From contig CAZESH010000047.1 of assembly GCA_964514665.1 (NCBI GenBank), positions 1 to 20,401 of the forward strand: 20,401 nucleotides of DNA. The letters run 5' to 3'. The position numbers and the translations under genes are program-made. The notes under the pieces are model-generated. The model had not been told where the DNA came from, did no database searches, and worked only from the letters and a program-made list of their open reading frames with translations. Below are positions 1 to 7,870 of this stretch, in pieces. Source of the stretch: CAZESH01 sp964514665. Its GTDB lineage: Bacteria > Bacillota > Bacilli > Paenibacillales > KCTC-25726. Position 1 is the stretch's first letter; every line of letters begins with the position of its first letter.

Positions 1-291
1 GGCGAACAGCAAATGCTGGCCATCGCCCGAGCATTGATGATTCAGCCGCAAATCCTGCTGCTGGATGAACCCTCAATGGGACTTGCTCCGGTCATCGTGG
101 AACAAATTTTCGATATTATTCTGGAATTGAACCGGCAAGGAATGACCATTTTGCTTGTGGAGCAAAATGCCTTCCAAGCCCTGCAAATAGCGCATAGGGG
201 GTACGTCATACAAACGGGGGAAATCATCATGGAGGGAATCGCCGATTCCCTGCTTTCGAATCAACAGGTCAAAGAAGCCTATTTGGCGTAA
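1..291 (+). CDS. livF: Branched-chain amino acid ABC transporter ATP-binding protein (LivF-type), C-terminal part
   Basis: This is a partial gene, open at the window's left edge. The first codons read GEQQMLAIARALM, the end of the ABC signature motif (LSGGEQQ). They are followed by Walker B and D-loop residues (ILLLDEPSMGLAP) and the H-switch region (ILLVEQNA), where LivF proteins usually carry Gln-Asn instead of His. The Walker A motif lies outside the window. The 'SMGLAP' and 'VEQNA' wording is typical of LivF, one of the two cytoplasmic ATPases that power uptake of leucine/isoleucine/valine or related amides. LivF is normally the last gene of a livJHMGF operon, and the terminator 50 bases downstream fits that. 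A urea or amide importer paralogue (UrtE-like) is the main alternative. The family assignment is secure; the substrate is inferred. Confidence 0.9.
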   Translation, partial: GEQQMLAIARALMIQPQILLLDEPSMGLAPVIVEQIFDIILELNRQGMTILLVEQNAFQALQIAHRGYVIQTGEIIMEGIADSLLSNQQVKEAYLA

Positions 292-343
292 GGAAGAATA
301 TTTCAGTGAAAGCGGATATTGCCGGCTAAAATATCGATCAATG

Positions 344-379
344 GAGTGCAAACGGTTATCAGGTTTGCACTCTTTTTTT
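344..379 (+). terminator. Rho-independent terminator after livF
   Basis: A perfect 10-bp stem (GAGTGCAAAC at 344-353 with GTTTGCACTC at 363-372) encloses a 9-base loop and is followed at once by seven T's (373-379). It closes the livF transcript and separates it from the cyclase module. Confidence 0.95.
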
Positions 380-443
380 AAAAATATCTATTAACTTGAA
401 GCTATGATTTTTGGAAAAAAATAGTTTTAAAATCGCATTGATT

Positions 444-452
444 TGCTATAAT
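444..452 (+). promoter_or_regulatory. Extended -10 promoter upstream of the cyclase gene
   Basis: TGC-TATAAT at 444-452 is a consensus extended -10 element for the vegetative sigma factor; no good -35 is visible at the proper distance (around 424-430 is GTTTTAA). The ATG that begins the longest open frame (451) overlaps this -10 box, one reason to reject that ATG as the start. Predicted transcription begins near 459, giving a leader of about 85 bases. Confidence 0.55.
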
Positions 453-489
453 GACTTTAGCCGCAAAATCTAACAAATTTCGCGTTTTT

Positions 490-518
490 TTGACTTTGAG
501 TGAGAAAAACCCTATGCT
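490..518 (+). promoter_or_regulatory. Second candidate sigma-A promoter of the cyclase gene
   Basis: TTGACT (490-495) and TATGCT (513-518) are separated by exactly 17 bases. The -35 matches consensus at five of six positions and the -10 at four of six. Transcription would start near 525, giving a leader of only about 20 bases before the ATG at 544. It would make a tandem pair with the upstream extended -10 site. Confidence 0.45.
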
Positions 519-543
519 TTTCGCATATGATCGGTGGGGAAAC

Positions 544-2364
544 ATGAGGAAGCGTTTGAGAAACACCATTATACTGGTCAACGCGCTAATCGTACTATTG
601 TCCCTGACCAGCTTTGCTTACGGCTCCATGGACGCATTGAAGAATGCGCTGTTTAATTTCGATATGAAGGCGAGTATGAGCGGGATTCCGAATGAAAATA
701 TCATCGTGGTTGGAATCGACGAAGCCTCGCTGCAAGCGCTGGGCACCTACCCTTGGGATCGCAAGGTCTATGTGGATCTGCTGGCCAAAATGAATCAGAC
801 TGGGTCTGAGGCCAAAGCGATTGGCTTTGATATTCTCTTCACCACCAATGGCGATGCAAGCAGCGATGCGGAATTCGCCAAGGCGCTTGCCAAGTATCAT
901 AACGTTGTGCTTCCCTGTTACGCCGAGACGGAAAGCTTCTTCAGGCGTCAGATTGCGCATTTTGACGCCAGCCGCGTGTTGACGGCCGAGCATTGGAACA
1001 AACCGATTCCGGAGCTTGATCAGGTGACAAGGCATGCGCATATCAATGCGCTCTACGATAACGACGGGGTGATCCGCAAAAGCTTGCTGCAAATCAACGA
1101 GCCGGACGGGACCCCCGTCTATTCGCTCGGATATATGCTGGCGGAGATGGCCGGAGCCAAAGCAAAGCCTTTCCTTAACGATAATCCCCAGACGCAAATT
1201 ACGATCAAATATGAAGCTTCCGCCAATGATTTCGAAACGGTCTCCTTCTCCCGGGTGTTAGACGGGGAATTTCCTGCCGAAAATTTCAAAGACAGAATCG
1301 TGCTGATCGGTTTCACCGCCGTAGGTTTTGGGAATGACAACGGCATTACTCCGATCGATAAAGAAATGAAGTTGGTTTACGTGCATGCCAACATTGTCAA
1401 TCAGCTGCTGAACGGCGAGCGCGTGCTGACAGTTGCGAATTTATACGTCTCCCTGCTCATCCTCTTGATCCTGCTGCTCGGCATGCTGCTCAGCTGGCGG
1501 CTGAAGACGCTGGTCAGCCTCTTTCTATTGTTGGGCGTCATCGGGTTGCTGCTTGTCGGACAATTCGCATGGTTTGCGTATGGCAACAGCTTTCTGGATG
1601 TTGTCCATCCCACGTTTTCCCTGCTGCTCTCATTTCTTTCCAATGTGGCCGTGCGAACCTACTATGAAACGAAACAGAAGAACTTCATCACCAAGCAGTT
1701 TGGCCGGTACCTGTCGCCGGAGCTTGTCGGCCAGATCGCCAAAAGCGACCGGGAGCTGCCGCTCGGCGGCGTCAACAAGGAGCTCTCGATTTTGTTTCTC
1801 GATATTCGCGGCTTCACGACCCTTTCGGAAAAGCTCAAGCCGGAAGAGGTTGTCGGCTTTCTCAATATGATGTTTGACATGATCACGAACAAGGCGCTTG
1901 CCAATCAGGGGACGATCGACAAATTTATCGGCGATGCCGCGATGATTATTTTCAACGCGCCGCTCGTTGTCGAGCAGCATCCTTACTTTGCGGTCAAGAC
2001 GGCTTATGACATTCAGCAGGGCATGGCGGAAGTGCGTCAGGAAATTATGGACAAATACGGGGTAGAGATCAGTATAGGAATCGGCATCAATACGGGCGAA
2101 GTGGTGGTCGGCAACATCGGTTCGTTTTTGCGCGTGGACTATACGGCAATCGGCGACCATGTGAATACGGCCGCGAGAATCGAAGCCAATACGGCGGCCA
2201 ATCAGATTCTGGTGTCAGAGGCGACTTACGAGCGTACGAAAGCTTATTTTTCTTATATATTTGCGGGTGAAAAACGGATGAAGGGCAAGACGGTGGAGAT
2301 CAAGCTTTACGAGGTTGACGGATTCATCCAATCGCCGTCGCTTCTTCAGAAGAAAAAAGGTTAA
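544..2364 (+). CDS. CHASE2-domain class III adenylate cyclase, membrane-bound
   Basis: Predicted to make cAMP from ATP in response to an extracellular signal. Start: ATG 544 (MRKRLRN) follows GGTGGGG at a good distance; the longer frame from 451 starts inside a -10 box. The 606-residue protein has one N-terminal membrane helix (about 8-28), an extracellular CHASE2 sensor domain (about 35-290, containing the IIVVGIDEASL and DRIVLIGFTA motifs), three membrane helices (about 297-317, 320-343, 350-372) and a C-terminal cyclase domain (about 410-590). The two metal-binding aspartates (D420 in FLDIRGFT, D464 in FIGDAAM), the adenine-reading pair K460/T534 and transition-state residues N541/R545 are all present, so it should be active. 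Lys plus Thr marks class IIIb adenylate cyclases, several of which respond to bicarbonate. It is the first gene of a likely operon, 36 bases ahead of the FecR-domain gene. cAMP signalling is unusual in Bacillota. Confidence 0.93.
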   Translation: MRKRLRNTIILVNALIVLLSLTSFAYGSMDALKNALFNFDMKASMSGIPNENIIVVGIDEASLQALGTYPWDRKVYVDLLAKMNQTGSEAKAIGFDILFTTNGDASSDAEFAKALAKYHNVVLPCYAETESFFRRQIAHFDASRVLTAEHWNKPIPELDQVTRHAHINALYDNDGVIRKSLLQINEPDGTPVYSLGYMLAEMAGAKAKPFLNDNPQTQITIKYEASANDFETVSFSRVLDGEFPAENFKDRIVLIGFTAVGFGNDNGITPIDKEMKLVYVHANIVNQLLNGERVLTVANLYVSLLILLILLLGMLLSWRLKTLVSLFLLLGVIGLLLVGQFAWFAYGNSFLDVVHPTFSLLLSFLSNVAVRTYYETKQKNFITKQFGRYLSPELVGQIAKSDRELPLGGVNKELSILFLDIRGFTTLSEKLKPEEVVGFLNMMFDMITNKALANQGTIDKFIGDAAMIIFNAPLVVEQHPYFAVKTAYDIQQGMAEVRQEIMDKYGVEISIGIGINTGEVVVGNIGSFLRVDYTAIGDHVNTAARIEANTAANQILVSEATYERTKAYFSYIFAGEKRMKGKTVEIKLYEVDGFIQSPSLLQKKKG

Positions 2365-2400
2365 ATGCGATTTATCAATGGGTGAGGTGAAGGGAACGAA

Positions 2401-4833
2401 ATGGGGATAAAAAATAGACGCATCAAGTTAATATCGCTCATCGGCATTGCTGTCATTTTATTTTCCGCCGTCAGCGCCGGATGGTCATCTCCTGTTGAGG
2501 CGAAAACGGCAAGAACCGCGAGAGTGGTTGATGTTACCGGAACTGTTTTGATTACCAAAGCCGGCGGATCCAAGCAATTCCAAGCCTATAAGGAGATGAG
2601 CCTGAATTACGGCGATCATATCTCCACAGCAGTGCAATCCGGCGTGGTGCTGGAAATCGTCGATCATCAGGATGAAGTCACGATAGGCGAGAATTCCAGC
2701 GTATACATATCGGAGCTTGACGATAAAAACGGCGGGAAGAAATCGGTGTTTAAATTGTGGGCGGGATCGATTTGGGTCAAAGCGAAAAAGCTGCTCGGCC
2801 AAAACGATCAATTCAATGTCGAGACGCCGACGACCGTCATGGGGATTCGCGGAACGCAGTTTTTTGCCGGCGTGGATACGCAAACGGGAATGACCAAAGC
2901 TGTGGTGGGCGCGGGAGTGGTTGCCGTCACCGTCAAAGAGGCGAATCCCGGCGGTGCGAAACCAACCGAAAAAACTCAAATGATATATCCGTTCATGCAG
3001 ATGGATGTGCTTCCGGGCGGCCAATCGGGGCAACCGGCCAATGTAGTCTTGGCTCCGATCGATTTCAAGCAATTCGTCAATTCGGCTTCGTCTGCCATTA
3101 TTGAAGCGATCGTCCGCAATAAAAAAGCGCTTGACCAAGAGCAGGAAGAATTCATCAATCTTCAGAAGCAGCTGCTGGAGCAGCATGCGTCCAGTCCTTC
3201 CCTGCAACAGATCGGCCTCGTCTCTCCGCTGGATTTGCAGCGTTACCAAACAAATCTGATGAACCTTGTGGGCAATATCGTCAACACGGCGATAGCCGAG
3301 CAAAAAATCGAACGGCAGCGCATTCAAGAGGAGATTGACCGGGTCAATCCGCAGCTTGACAATAAAATCGATCTGCAGCAAGTGGAGCCTCCCGAGCTGA
3401 CGGAAACGCAGAAAAAGCAGCAGGAGCAGTTGAACCAACTGGAGGAGGCGCAGCAGCATCTTCTGATAGAGCAAAATCTGACGCGGGAGGATTTGATCAG
3501 GCAGAACTTGGAGCTGCTGCAGCGCGTTAATCAGCAGATGCATAATCAAAGCAAGCTGGAGCAGGAAGCTTTGAAGGCACAGGAGAAAGCGGCTTTAAAC
3601 GAGTATTTCGCCAAGCTGGATGAAAATAAAAGAAATGAGTTTGAAAAAGCCAAAGAAAAATTGCAAACCCCGTTTCCAACGCCGACACCGTCAAATTCTT
3701 CATCGCATTCAAACTCGAATAAAAAGCTCGGTCATACGGTAAATTTTCCCGGTGGCAGCCAGCCGATAATTTACGGCAAGCCGTACCTTATCCAGAATTC
3801 CAGTGTTGTTGCAGTCGACCAATCGCTGGTGCTGACAGCAACCTCTGTGGTGGACGCCGTATATTTAAGCGGCATCCAGCTGCTCGACAGCTCCAATCAT
3901 GCGCTTTCTGGCGTGAATGCGGCGATGTCCGCACCGCTGCAGATCATCGGCGGTTATATGCAGATCACGATTACCCATCCGACCTTTAATCCGGGTTCGG
4001 TGTATACCTTGGTCATTCCTGCGGGCGCGGTCAAAAACGCGTACAGCGGTTTGACCAATGATGCGGTGAATTTCAGCTTTACCAGCACCGGCACTCCGCC
4101 GCTCTCGGACGTTGCCGCGGACAATGTCAAACTGGTCTACAACCCGGATGCGCCTTCCGTATATCTGCTGTCGGACGCGCATGCAGGAAATACCAAATGG
4201 CGCGATTCCGGCCTAGCCGACGGCGATACCATCAAGATTTCGGTGGGAAGCCAGGCTGCAACCTACACGCTGCAACTTCATAATATGGCGGTCTTGACCG
4301 ATAAGGACGGCGATCCGACGCGTAATGCGATCATACTGGATTTGTCGGCCAGTTCGGGTGCCGTGACATTCACGCATTCAGCTTTGGCTTTTAGAAATGA
4401 ACTTTATCATGGCGCGAAAGCGACGGTCAGTTTGCAAAAAGCGGGTGAAAGCACGTGGACGTCCGGAATCCCGATTGATGCGCTGCAAGAAATCGTGGTA
4501 AATCAACCTGCGGCGAATGATCCTTTTGGGATTAATCTTTCGTGGAATACCGTCACTTCAGCCGTCTATTATGACGTGCGAGTGAACGGAATGATCGTTG
4601 CGTCCACATCTTCCTTAACCTTTCCTGTCAGCGGATTGGACGCGGGAACCAATTATAACCTCACCGTCGATGCCTTGGACGGGCAGCATCAGCCGGTCGG
4701 CTGGGGGACGGTTACCGCTGCCACTTACGCTGTAGATCCGATTCCCAACCTGACGGTTGTGACGACCTATACCACTGCAGCGCTTGCCTGGAGCAGTTAT
4801 TTTCAGCCGACTACATTAGGGAGTATCGGATAG
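2401..4833 (+). CDS. Secreted FecR-domain protein with coiled coil, Ig-like and FN3 domains (3' end frameshifted)
   Basis: An 810-residue secreted or surface protein of unknown exact role. ATG 2401 is preceded by GAGGTGAAGGG. Order of parts: signal peptide (1-34, hydrophobic core LISLIGIAVILFSAVSAG); FecR domain (about 40-180) with the hallmark TPTTVMGIRGTQF (142-154); a Gln/Glu-rich coiled coil (about 239-420); a Pro/Ser linker (about 423-441); an SbsA/Big-type Ig-like domain ending VIPAGAVKNAYSG (to about 565); a strand-rich stretch; one complete FN3 domain (about 711-777); and the start of a second FN3 (from about 779). FecR domains are extracytoplasmic sensor/scaffold modules, and coupling with CHASE2 cyclases is plausible here because the genes sit in tandem. 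The stop at 4831-4833 cuts the second FN3 after a few strands; its missing part lies immediately downstream in another frame, so the annotated C-terminus is not native or the gene is decaying. Confidence 0.88.
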   Translation: MGIKNRRIKLISLIGIAVILFSAVSAGWSSPVEAKTARTARVVDVTGTVLITKAGGSKQFQAYKEMSLNYGDHISTAVQSGVVLEIVDHQDEVTIGENSSVYISELDDKNGGKKSVFKLWAGSIWVKAKKLLGQNDQFNVETPTTVMGIRGTQFFAGVDTQTGMTKAVVGAGVVAVTVKEANPGGAKPTEKTQMIYPFMQMDVLPGGQSGQPANVVLAPIDFKQFVNSASSAIIEAIVRNKKALDQEQEEFINLQKQLLEQHASSPSLQQIGLVSPLDLQRYQTNLMNLVGNIVNTAIAEQKIERQRIQEEIDRVNPQLDNKIDLQQVEPPELTETQKKQQEQLNQLEEAQQHLLIEQNLTREDLIRQNLELLQRVNQQMHNQSKLEQEALKAQEKAALNEYFAKLDENKRNEFEKAKEKLQTPFPTPTPSNSSSHSNSNKKLGHTVNFPGGSQPIIYGKPYLIQNSSVVAVDQSLVLTATSVVDAVYLSGIQLLDSSNHALSGVNAAMSAPLQIIGGYMQITITHPTFNPGSVYTLVIPAGAVKNAYSGLTNDAVNFSFTSTGTPPLSDVAADNVKLVYNPDAPSVYLLSDAHAGNTKWRDSGLADGDTIKISVGSQAATYTLQLHNMAVLTDKDGDPTRNAIILDLSASSGAVTFTHSALAFRNELYHGAKATVSLQKAGESTWTSGIPIDALQEIVVNQPAANDPFGINLSWNTVTSAVYYDVRVNGMIVASTSSLTFPVSGLDAGTNYNLTVDALDGQHQPVGWGTVTAATYAVDPIPNLTVVTTYTTAALAWSSYFQPTTLGSIG

Positions 4834-4991
4834 CCTTCCATCAGGGCGGGGATTTTCCATCGGCGGAAACGATCGTTTACGTCAAGACGCTTGCGGCTGT
4901 CATTATATAATCTTCAGCCGCCGCGATTAAGTTTCCTGATACCGAAACAATGAAGAAGTGGGCTGGCCCATTCAGCCAAAAGGAGAATGCA
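4803..4991 (+). pseudogene. Out-of-frame continuation of the FecR protein's second FN3 domain
   Basis: After the in-frame LAWSSYF, the frame beginning at 4803 reads SADYIREYRIAFHQGG, then DFPSAETIVYVKTLAAVI, up to a TAA at 4908-4910. These are the central FN3 strands expected next (Trp...Tyr-x-I motif). From about 4903 another frame gives YNLQP (the usual 'gLqPgt' turn). From about 4920 the earlier frame resumes with TETMKKWAGPFSQKE, like a final FN3 strand. At least one base is therefore missing near 4800-4804 (a TTTT run), and two more compensating shifts near 4903 and 4920 are possible. The first shift is strongly supported; the later two are inference. No X-XXY-YYZ slippery site is present. 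The tail runs right up to the next gene's ribosome-binding site. Confidence 0.7.
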
Positions 4992-6593
4992 ATGAAACGG
5001 TTAAAATTAATCGCATGCGCATTAATTGTGTGCCTCGCTTCGCTGACGGCATTGCCGCTGGCCGCAGCGGCCGCGCCGCAGTGGGTGATCGGCCAGTCCG
5101 GCCAGATTGTCTCCGACGTTGTCACGCTGGCCGGCAGCGGCGGATATAACATGACCGACGGAGCGAACGCGCAGGCTTCGTTTCGTTCTCCGCGAAGCAT
5201 TGTCGTGCAGCAGGACGGCAGCGTGCTGGTCGCCGACACGGATAACCAGCTGATTCGCCGCATCGGTGCCAAGTCGGTTTCCGTGTTTGCCGGCATCAAC
5301 CTAGCATACGATGCCAAGGGCTTGCCGCTCGGCACGCTTGTGGACGGCAGCCGGCAGCTGGCGCTGTTCAACCATCCGCAGGGGATGGCGTTGGATGCGA
5401 AGGGCAATGTTTATGTCTCCGATACGGGCAATCATGCGATCCGCAAAATTGCCGTATCCGGTCAGGTGACCACGATAGCCGGCAGCGGCGTGCCCGGCAG
5501 CGCGGACGGCAAAGGGGCGGAGGCAAGCTTTCATTCCCCCGCAGATCTGGCTGTCGCCTCCGATGGAACGCTTTATGTGGCGGACACGCAGAACCACGCG
5601 ATCCGCAAGATCACCCCGGATGGCAGCGTAACGACCTTGAATGCGCCGTCAACCCGCATCGTCGAGATCATACCCGGCTATGCGCAGCCGAGCGGGGATT
5701 TCGCCGACGGACCGATGAACCGTGCAAAGTTCAATGAACCGAGCGGCATTGCCATCGACGCCAAAGGCAATTTGCTGGTGAGCGATACGGGCAATCAGTG
5801 CATCCGCTATATTGATATGCAAGCCCGGACGGTAAGCACAATAGCCGGCAATCCCGCTGCCGCATATGGAGACAACGAACTGTACAAGGAGGGGGGCTTC
5901 GCCGACGGAGACGCCCTGCAGGCAAAATTCGATTTTCCCAAAGGGATTGCCGTAACACCGGACGGAGGTCTGCTGATTGCCGACAGCCTGAACCATGCGG
6001 TGCGTTATCTTCACGACGGCAAGGTTGCGACGGTGGCCGGTACAGGCGGTGAAAGGGGCGACAAAGAAGGCCCCGAACTCTCGGCCCGACTGCAGATGCC
6101 TTACGATGTCGCCGTGGATCGTGACGGAACCGTTTATATCGCCGACGCCTATAACAACAAAATTCGCAAAGCGGTGCCTTACCATTATCCAGCGGGGCTG
6201 CCTGCGGACAGTAAAATCGTTGTGCTGCACAACCAAAGCCGGATTCAATTCAATGTCAGTCCGGAATTGAAGAACAATCGTTTGATGGTGCCTGCAGCCG
6301 CAATCGGAGCAGATTTCGGGTATACGCTTGCCTTTGACCGGAACGACGGAAAAACGAACATCAAGCTTTCCAAAAAAGAGGTAACGATCACCTTGACAGC
6401 GGGATCCGCCGAGACTTCCGTCACCCGGGGGAGCGGCGAAGCGGCAGCAAGCAAGCTGGATGCGGCACCTTATATCAAAGAGGGACGAAGCTTCGTCCCG
6501 CTGCGTTTCCTCAGCGAACAGCTGGGGATGGATGTACAGTGGGAAGCTGAGCGGCATGCGGTGATTTTGAGAGACATCGACCAAGTGAATTAA
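4992..6593 (+). CDS. Secreted NHL-repeat beta-propeller with copper-amine-oxidase-like stalk domain
   Basis: A 533-residue exported protein, probably a binding or scaffold partner rather than an enzyme. Start: ATG 4992 follows AAAGGAG with 6 bases' spacing; the longer frame from ATG 4950 has no ribosome site and would place FN3 relic sequence before the signal peptide. Signal peptide 1-29 (LIACALIVCLASLTALPLAAAAA). Six NHL repeats follow (about 50-395), each with the pattern F-x-x-P-x-[GDS]-[IL]-[AV]-V ... D-G-x-[LV]-x-V-[AS]-D-[TS]-x-N-x-x-[IV]-R, enough for a closed six-bladed propeller. The C-terminal 408-530 is a copper-amine-oxidase N-terminal-like ('stalk') domain, recognisable by RLMVPAAAIG and GRSFVPLRFLSEQLGMDVQWE; it is common on cell-wall proteins of Paenibacillus and does not by itself imply copper or oxidase activity. 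It is probably co-transcribed with the cyclase and FecR genes and may be the ligand-sensing surface component. Confidence 0.88.
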   Translation: MKRLKLIACALIVCLASLTALPLAAAAAPQWVIGQSGQIVSDVVTLAGSGGYNMTDGANAQASFRSPRSIVVQQDGSVLVADTDNQLIRRIGAKSVSVFAGINLAYDAKGLPLGTLVDGSRQLALFNHPQGMALDAKGNVYVSDTGNHAIRKIAVSGQVTTIAGSGVPGSADGKGAEASFHSPADLAVASDGTLYVADTQNHAIRKITPDGSVTTLNAPSTRIVEIIPGYAQPSGDFADGPMNRAKFNEPSGIAIDAKGNLLVSDTGNQCIRYIDMQARTVSTIAGNPAAAYGDNELYKEGGFADGDALQAKFDFPKGIAVTPDGGLLIADSLNHAVRYLHDGKVATVAGTGGERGDKEGPELSARLQMPYDVAVDRDGTVYIADAYNNKIRKAVPYHYPAGLPADSKIVVLHNQSRIQFNVSPELKNNRLMVPAAAIGADFGYTLAFDRNDGKTNIKLSKKEVTITLTAGSAETSVTRGSGEAAASKLDAAPYIKEGRSFVPLRFLSEQLGMDVQWEAERHAVILRDIDQVN

Positions 6594-6630
6594 GTTCCGA
6601 TTTTAAGAATCCGGTTCTGAATCCCATAAG

Positions 6631-6701
6631 ACACCCTTTCTCGGTTTCGACTAATCTTATTACAGTAAGAGGATCGAAAAGCTCGGGAGGGGTGTTTTTT
6701 T
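6631..6701 (+). promoter_or_regulatory. Long imperfect hairpin with T-run; terminator-like, overlaps the next gene's RBS
   Basis: Arms starting ACACCC (6631-6636) and ending GGGTGT (6690-6695) pair, continue through TCGGTTTCGA (6641-6650) against TCGAAAAGCT (6674-6683), and close over TCTTA/TAAGA (6655-6659, 6666-6670). Seven T's (6695-6701) follow the stem directly. That is an intrinsic-terminator layout for the NHL operon, but the ATG of the next gene is only two bases beyond the T-run, and its only plausible ribosome site, GGGAGGGG (6685-6692), lies in the 3' arm. The element may therefore act as attenuator and translational gate for the catabolic cassette. Confidence 0.65.
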
Positions 6702-6702
6702 C

Positions 6703-7854
6703 ATGGCAATGCATCAGGTAGGGATAATTATGAACGGAGTAACCGGACGGATGGGCACCAATCAGCATCTTATCCGCTCGATTGCGGCTATCCGCAAGCA
6801 GGGGGGAGTCAAGCTTGCCAATCAGGATGTGGTCATGCCGGAGCCGATTTTGGTAGGACGGTCGGAAGAAAAGCTGAGAAAGCTGGCGGAGACGCATGAG
6901 ATTGCAAATTTCAGCACGGATCTCGACGCCTGCCTGAGCGATCCGGCCTATTCCGTATATTTCGATGCGCAAACGACATTGAAGCGGGCGGATGCGATCC
7001 GCAAAGCGATCGCCGCAGGCAAGCACATTTATTGCGAGAAACCGACTGCTGCAGATTTTGCATCCTCCTATGAATTGGCAAGGCTTGCCCATCAGGCGGG
7101 CGTCAAGCATGGAGTGGTCCAGGACAAATTGTTTCTGCCGGGCTTGCTTAAGCTGAGGAGACTGATCGACTCCGGTTTCTTCGGACGCATTTTCGCCGTG
7201 CGGATGGAGTTCGGCTACTGGGTATTCGAAGGCGATTGGCAGCCATCCCAGCGTCCGTCATGGAATTACCGCAAGGAAGACGGCGGCGGAATCATTCTCG
7301 ATATGTTCCCCCACTGGCGCTATGTGCTGGATGACCTTTTCGGAGAAGTCCGCAAGGTCTCCTGCTTGGGGGCTGTCCATATTCCGCAGCGTGTCGATGA
7401 GCAGGGCAATTCGTATGAAACTACGGCGGAGGATGCCGTTTATGCCACATTCGAGCTGGAGGGCGGAATTGTCGCCCAGGTTAATTCTTCCTGGGAGGTC
7501 CGCGTCAACCGTGAGGATCTGCTGACGATTCAGGTCGACGGAACGATGGGCAGTGCGGTCGCGGGACTTCGCGACTGCAAGGTGCAGCATCGCATCAACA
7601 CGCCGAAACCGGTATGGAATCCGGACATTCCCAATCCGATTGCGTTCCGTGAACAGTGGCAGGAGGTCCCCGACAACCAGCAGTTCGACAACGGTTTTAA
7701 AGCGCAGTGGGAACTGTTTTTGAAGCATGTGGCAAACGACGAGCCCTTCCCTTGGACGCTGCTCGAGGGGGCCAAAGGAACTCAGCTTGCAGAGCTTGGC
7801 ATGCAGTCCTGGCGGGAGCGACGTTGGATCGATGTACCCGAGTTGAAATTATAG
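6703..7854 (+). CDS. Gfo/Idh/MocA family NAD(P)-dependent oxidoreductase
   Basis: A 383-residue cytoplasmic sugar or cyclitol dehydrogenase. The N-terminal Rossmann fold begins VGIIMNGVTGRMGTNQHL, a slightly unusual dinucleotide-binding loop. The family motif CEKP contains the catalytic lysine (K113). The C-terminal alpha/beta domain carries DGGGIILDMFPHWRYVLDDL, where the Asp and His of the family's D-x-x-x-H active site (D-M-F-P-H) fall. Length is normal. GGGAGGGG lies about 10 bases upstream; ATG 6709 is a second possible start. The stop overlaps the next gene's ribosome site, so it is first gene of a three-gene cassette. It most likely oxidises a hydroxyl on a sugar or inositol-like ring to a ketone. 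The substrate cannot be read from sequence; no transporter accompanies it. Confidence 0.9.
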   Translation: MAMHQVGIIMNGVTGRMGTNQHLIRSIAAIRKQGGVKLANQDVVMPEPILVGRSEEKLRKLAETHEIANFSTDLDACLSDPAYSVYFDAQTTLKRADAIRKAIAAGKHIYCEKPTAADFASSYELARLAHQAGVKHGVVQDKLFLPGLLKLRRLIDSGFFGRIFAVRMEFGYWVFEGDWQPSQRPSWNYRKEDGGGIILDMFPHWRYVLDDLFGEVRKVSCLGAVHIPQRVDEQGNSYETTAEDAVYATFELEGGIVAQVNSSWEVRVNREDLLTIQVDGTMGSAVAGLRDCKVQHRINTPKPVWNPDIPNPIAFREQWQEVPDNQQFDNGFKAQWELFLKHVANDEPFPWTLLEGAKGTQLAELGMQSWRERRWIDVPELKL

Positions 7855-7870
7855 GAGGAGGAATCGGACA

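Noticed and set aside
451..543. Longest-frame start of the cyclase at ATG 451
   Set aside because: The ATG lies inside a TATAAT -10 box, has no ribosome site, and adds 31 residues without signal or conserved features; ATG 544 has a good GGTGGGG site directly before the first membrane helix.
4797..4810. Programmed -1 ribosomal frameshift in the FecR gene
   Set aside because: The codons around TAT TTT CAG do not form an X-XXY-YYZ slippery heptamer and no clear downstream pseudoknot is seen; the further frame changes downstream fit indels or decay better.
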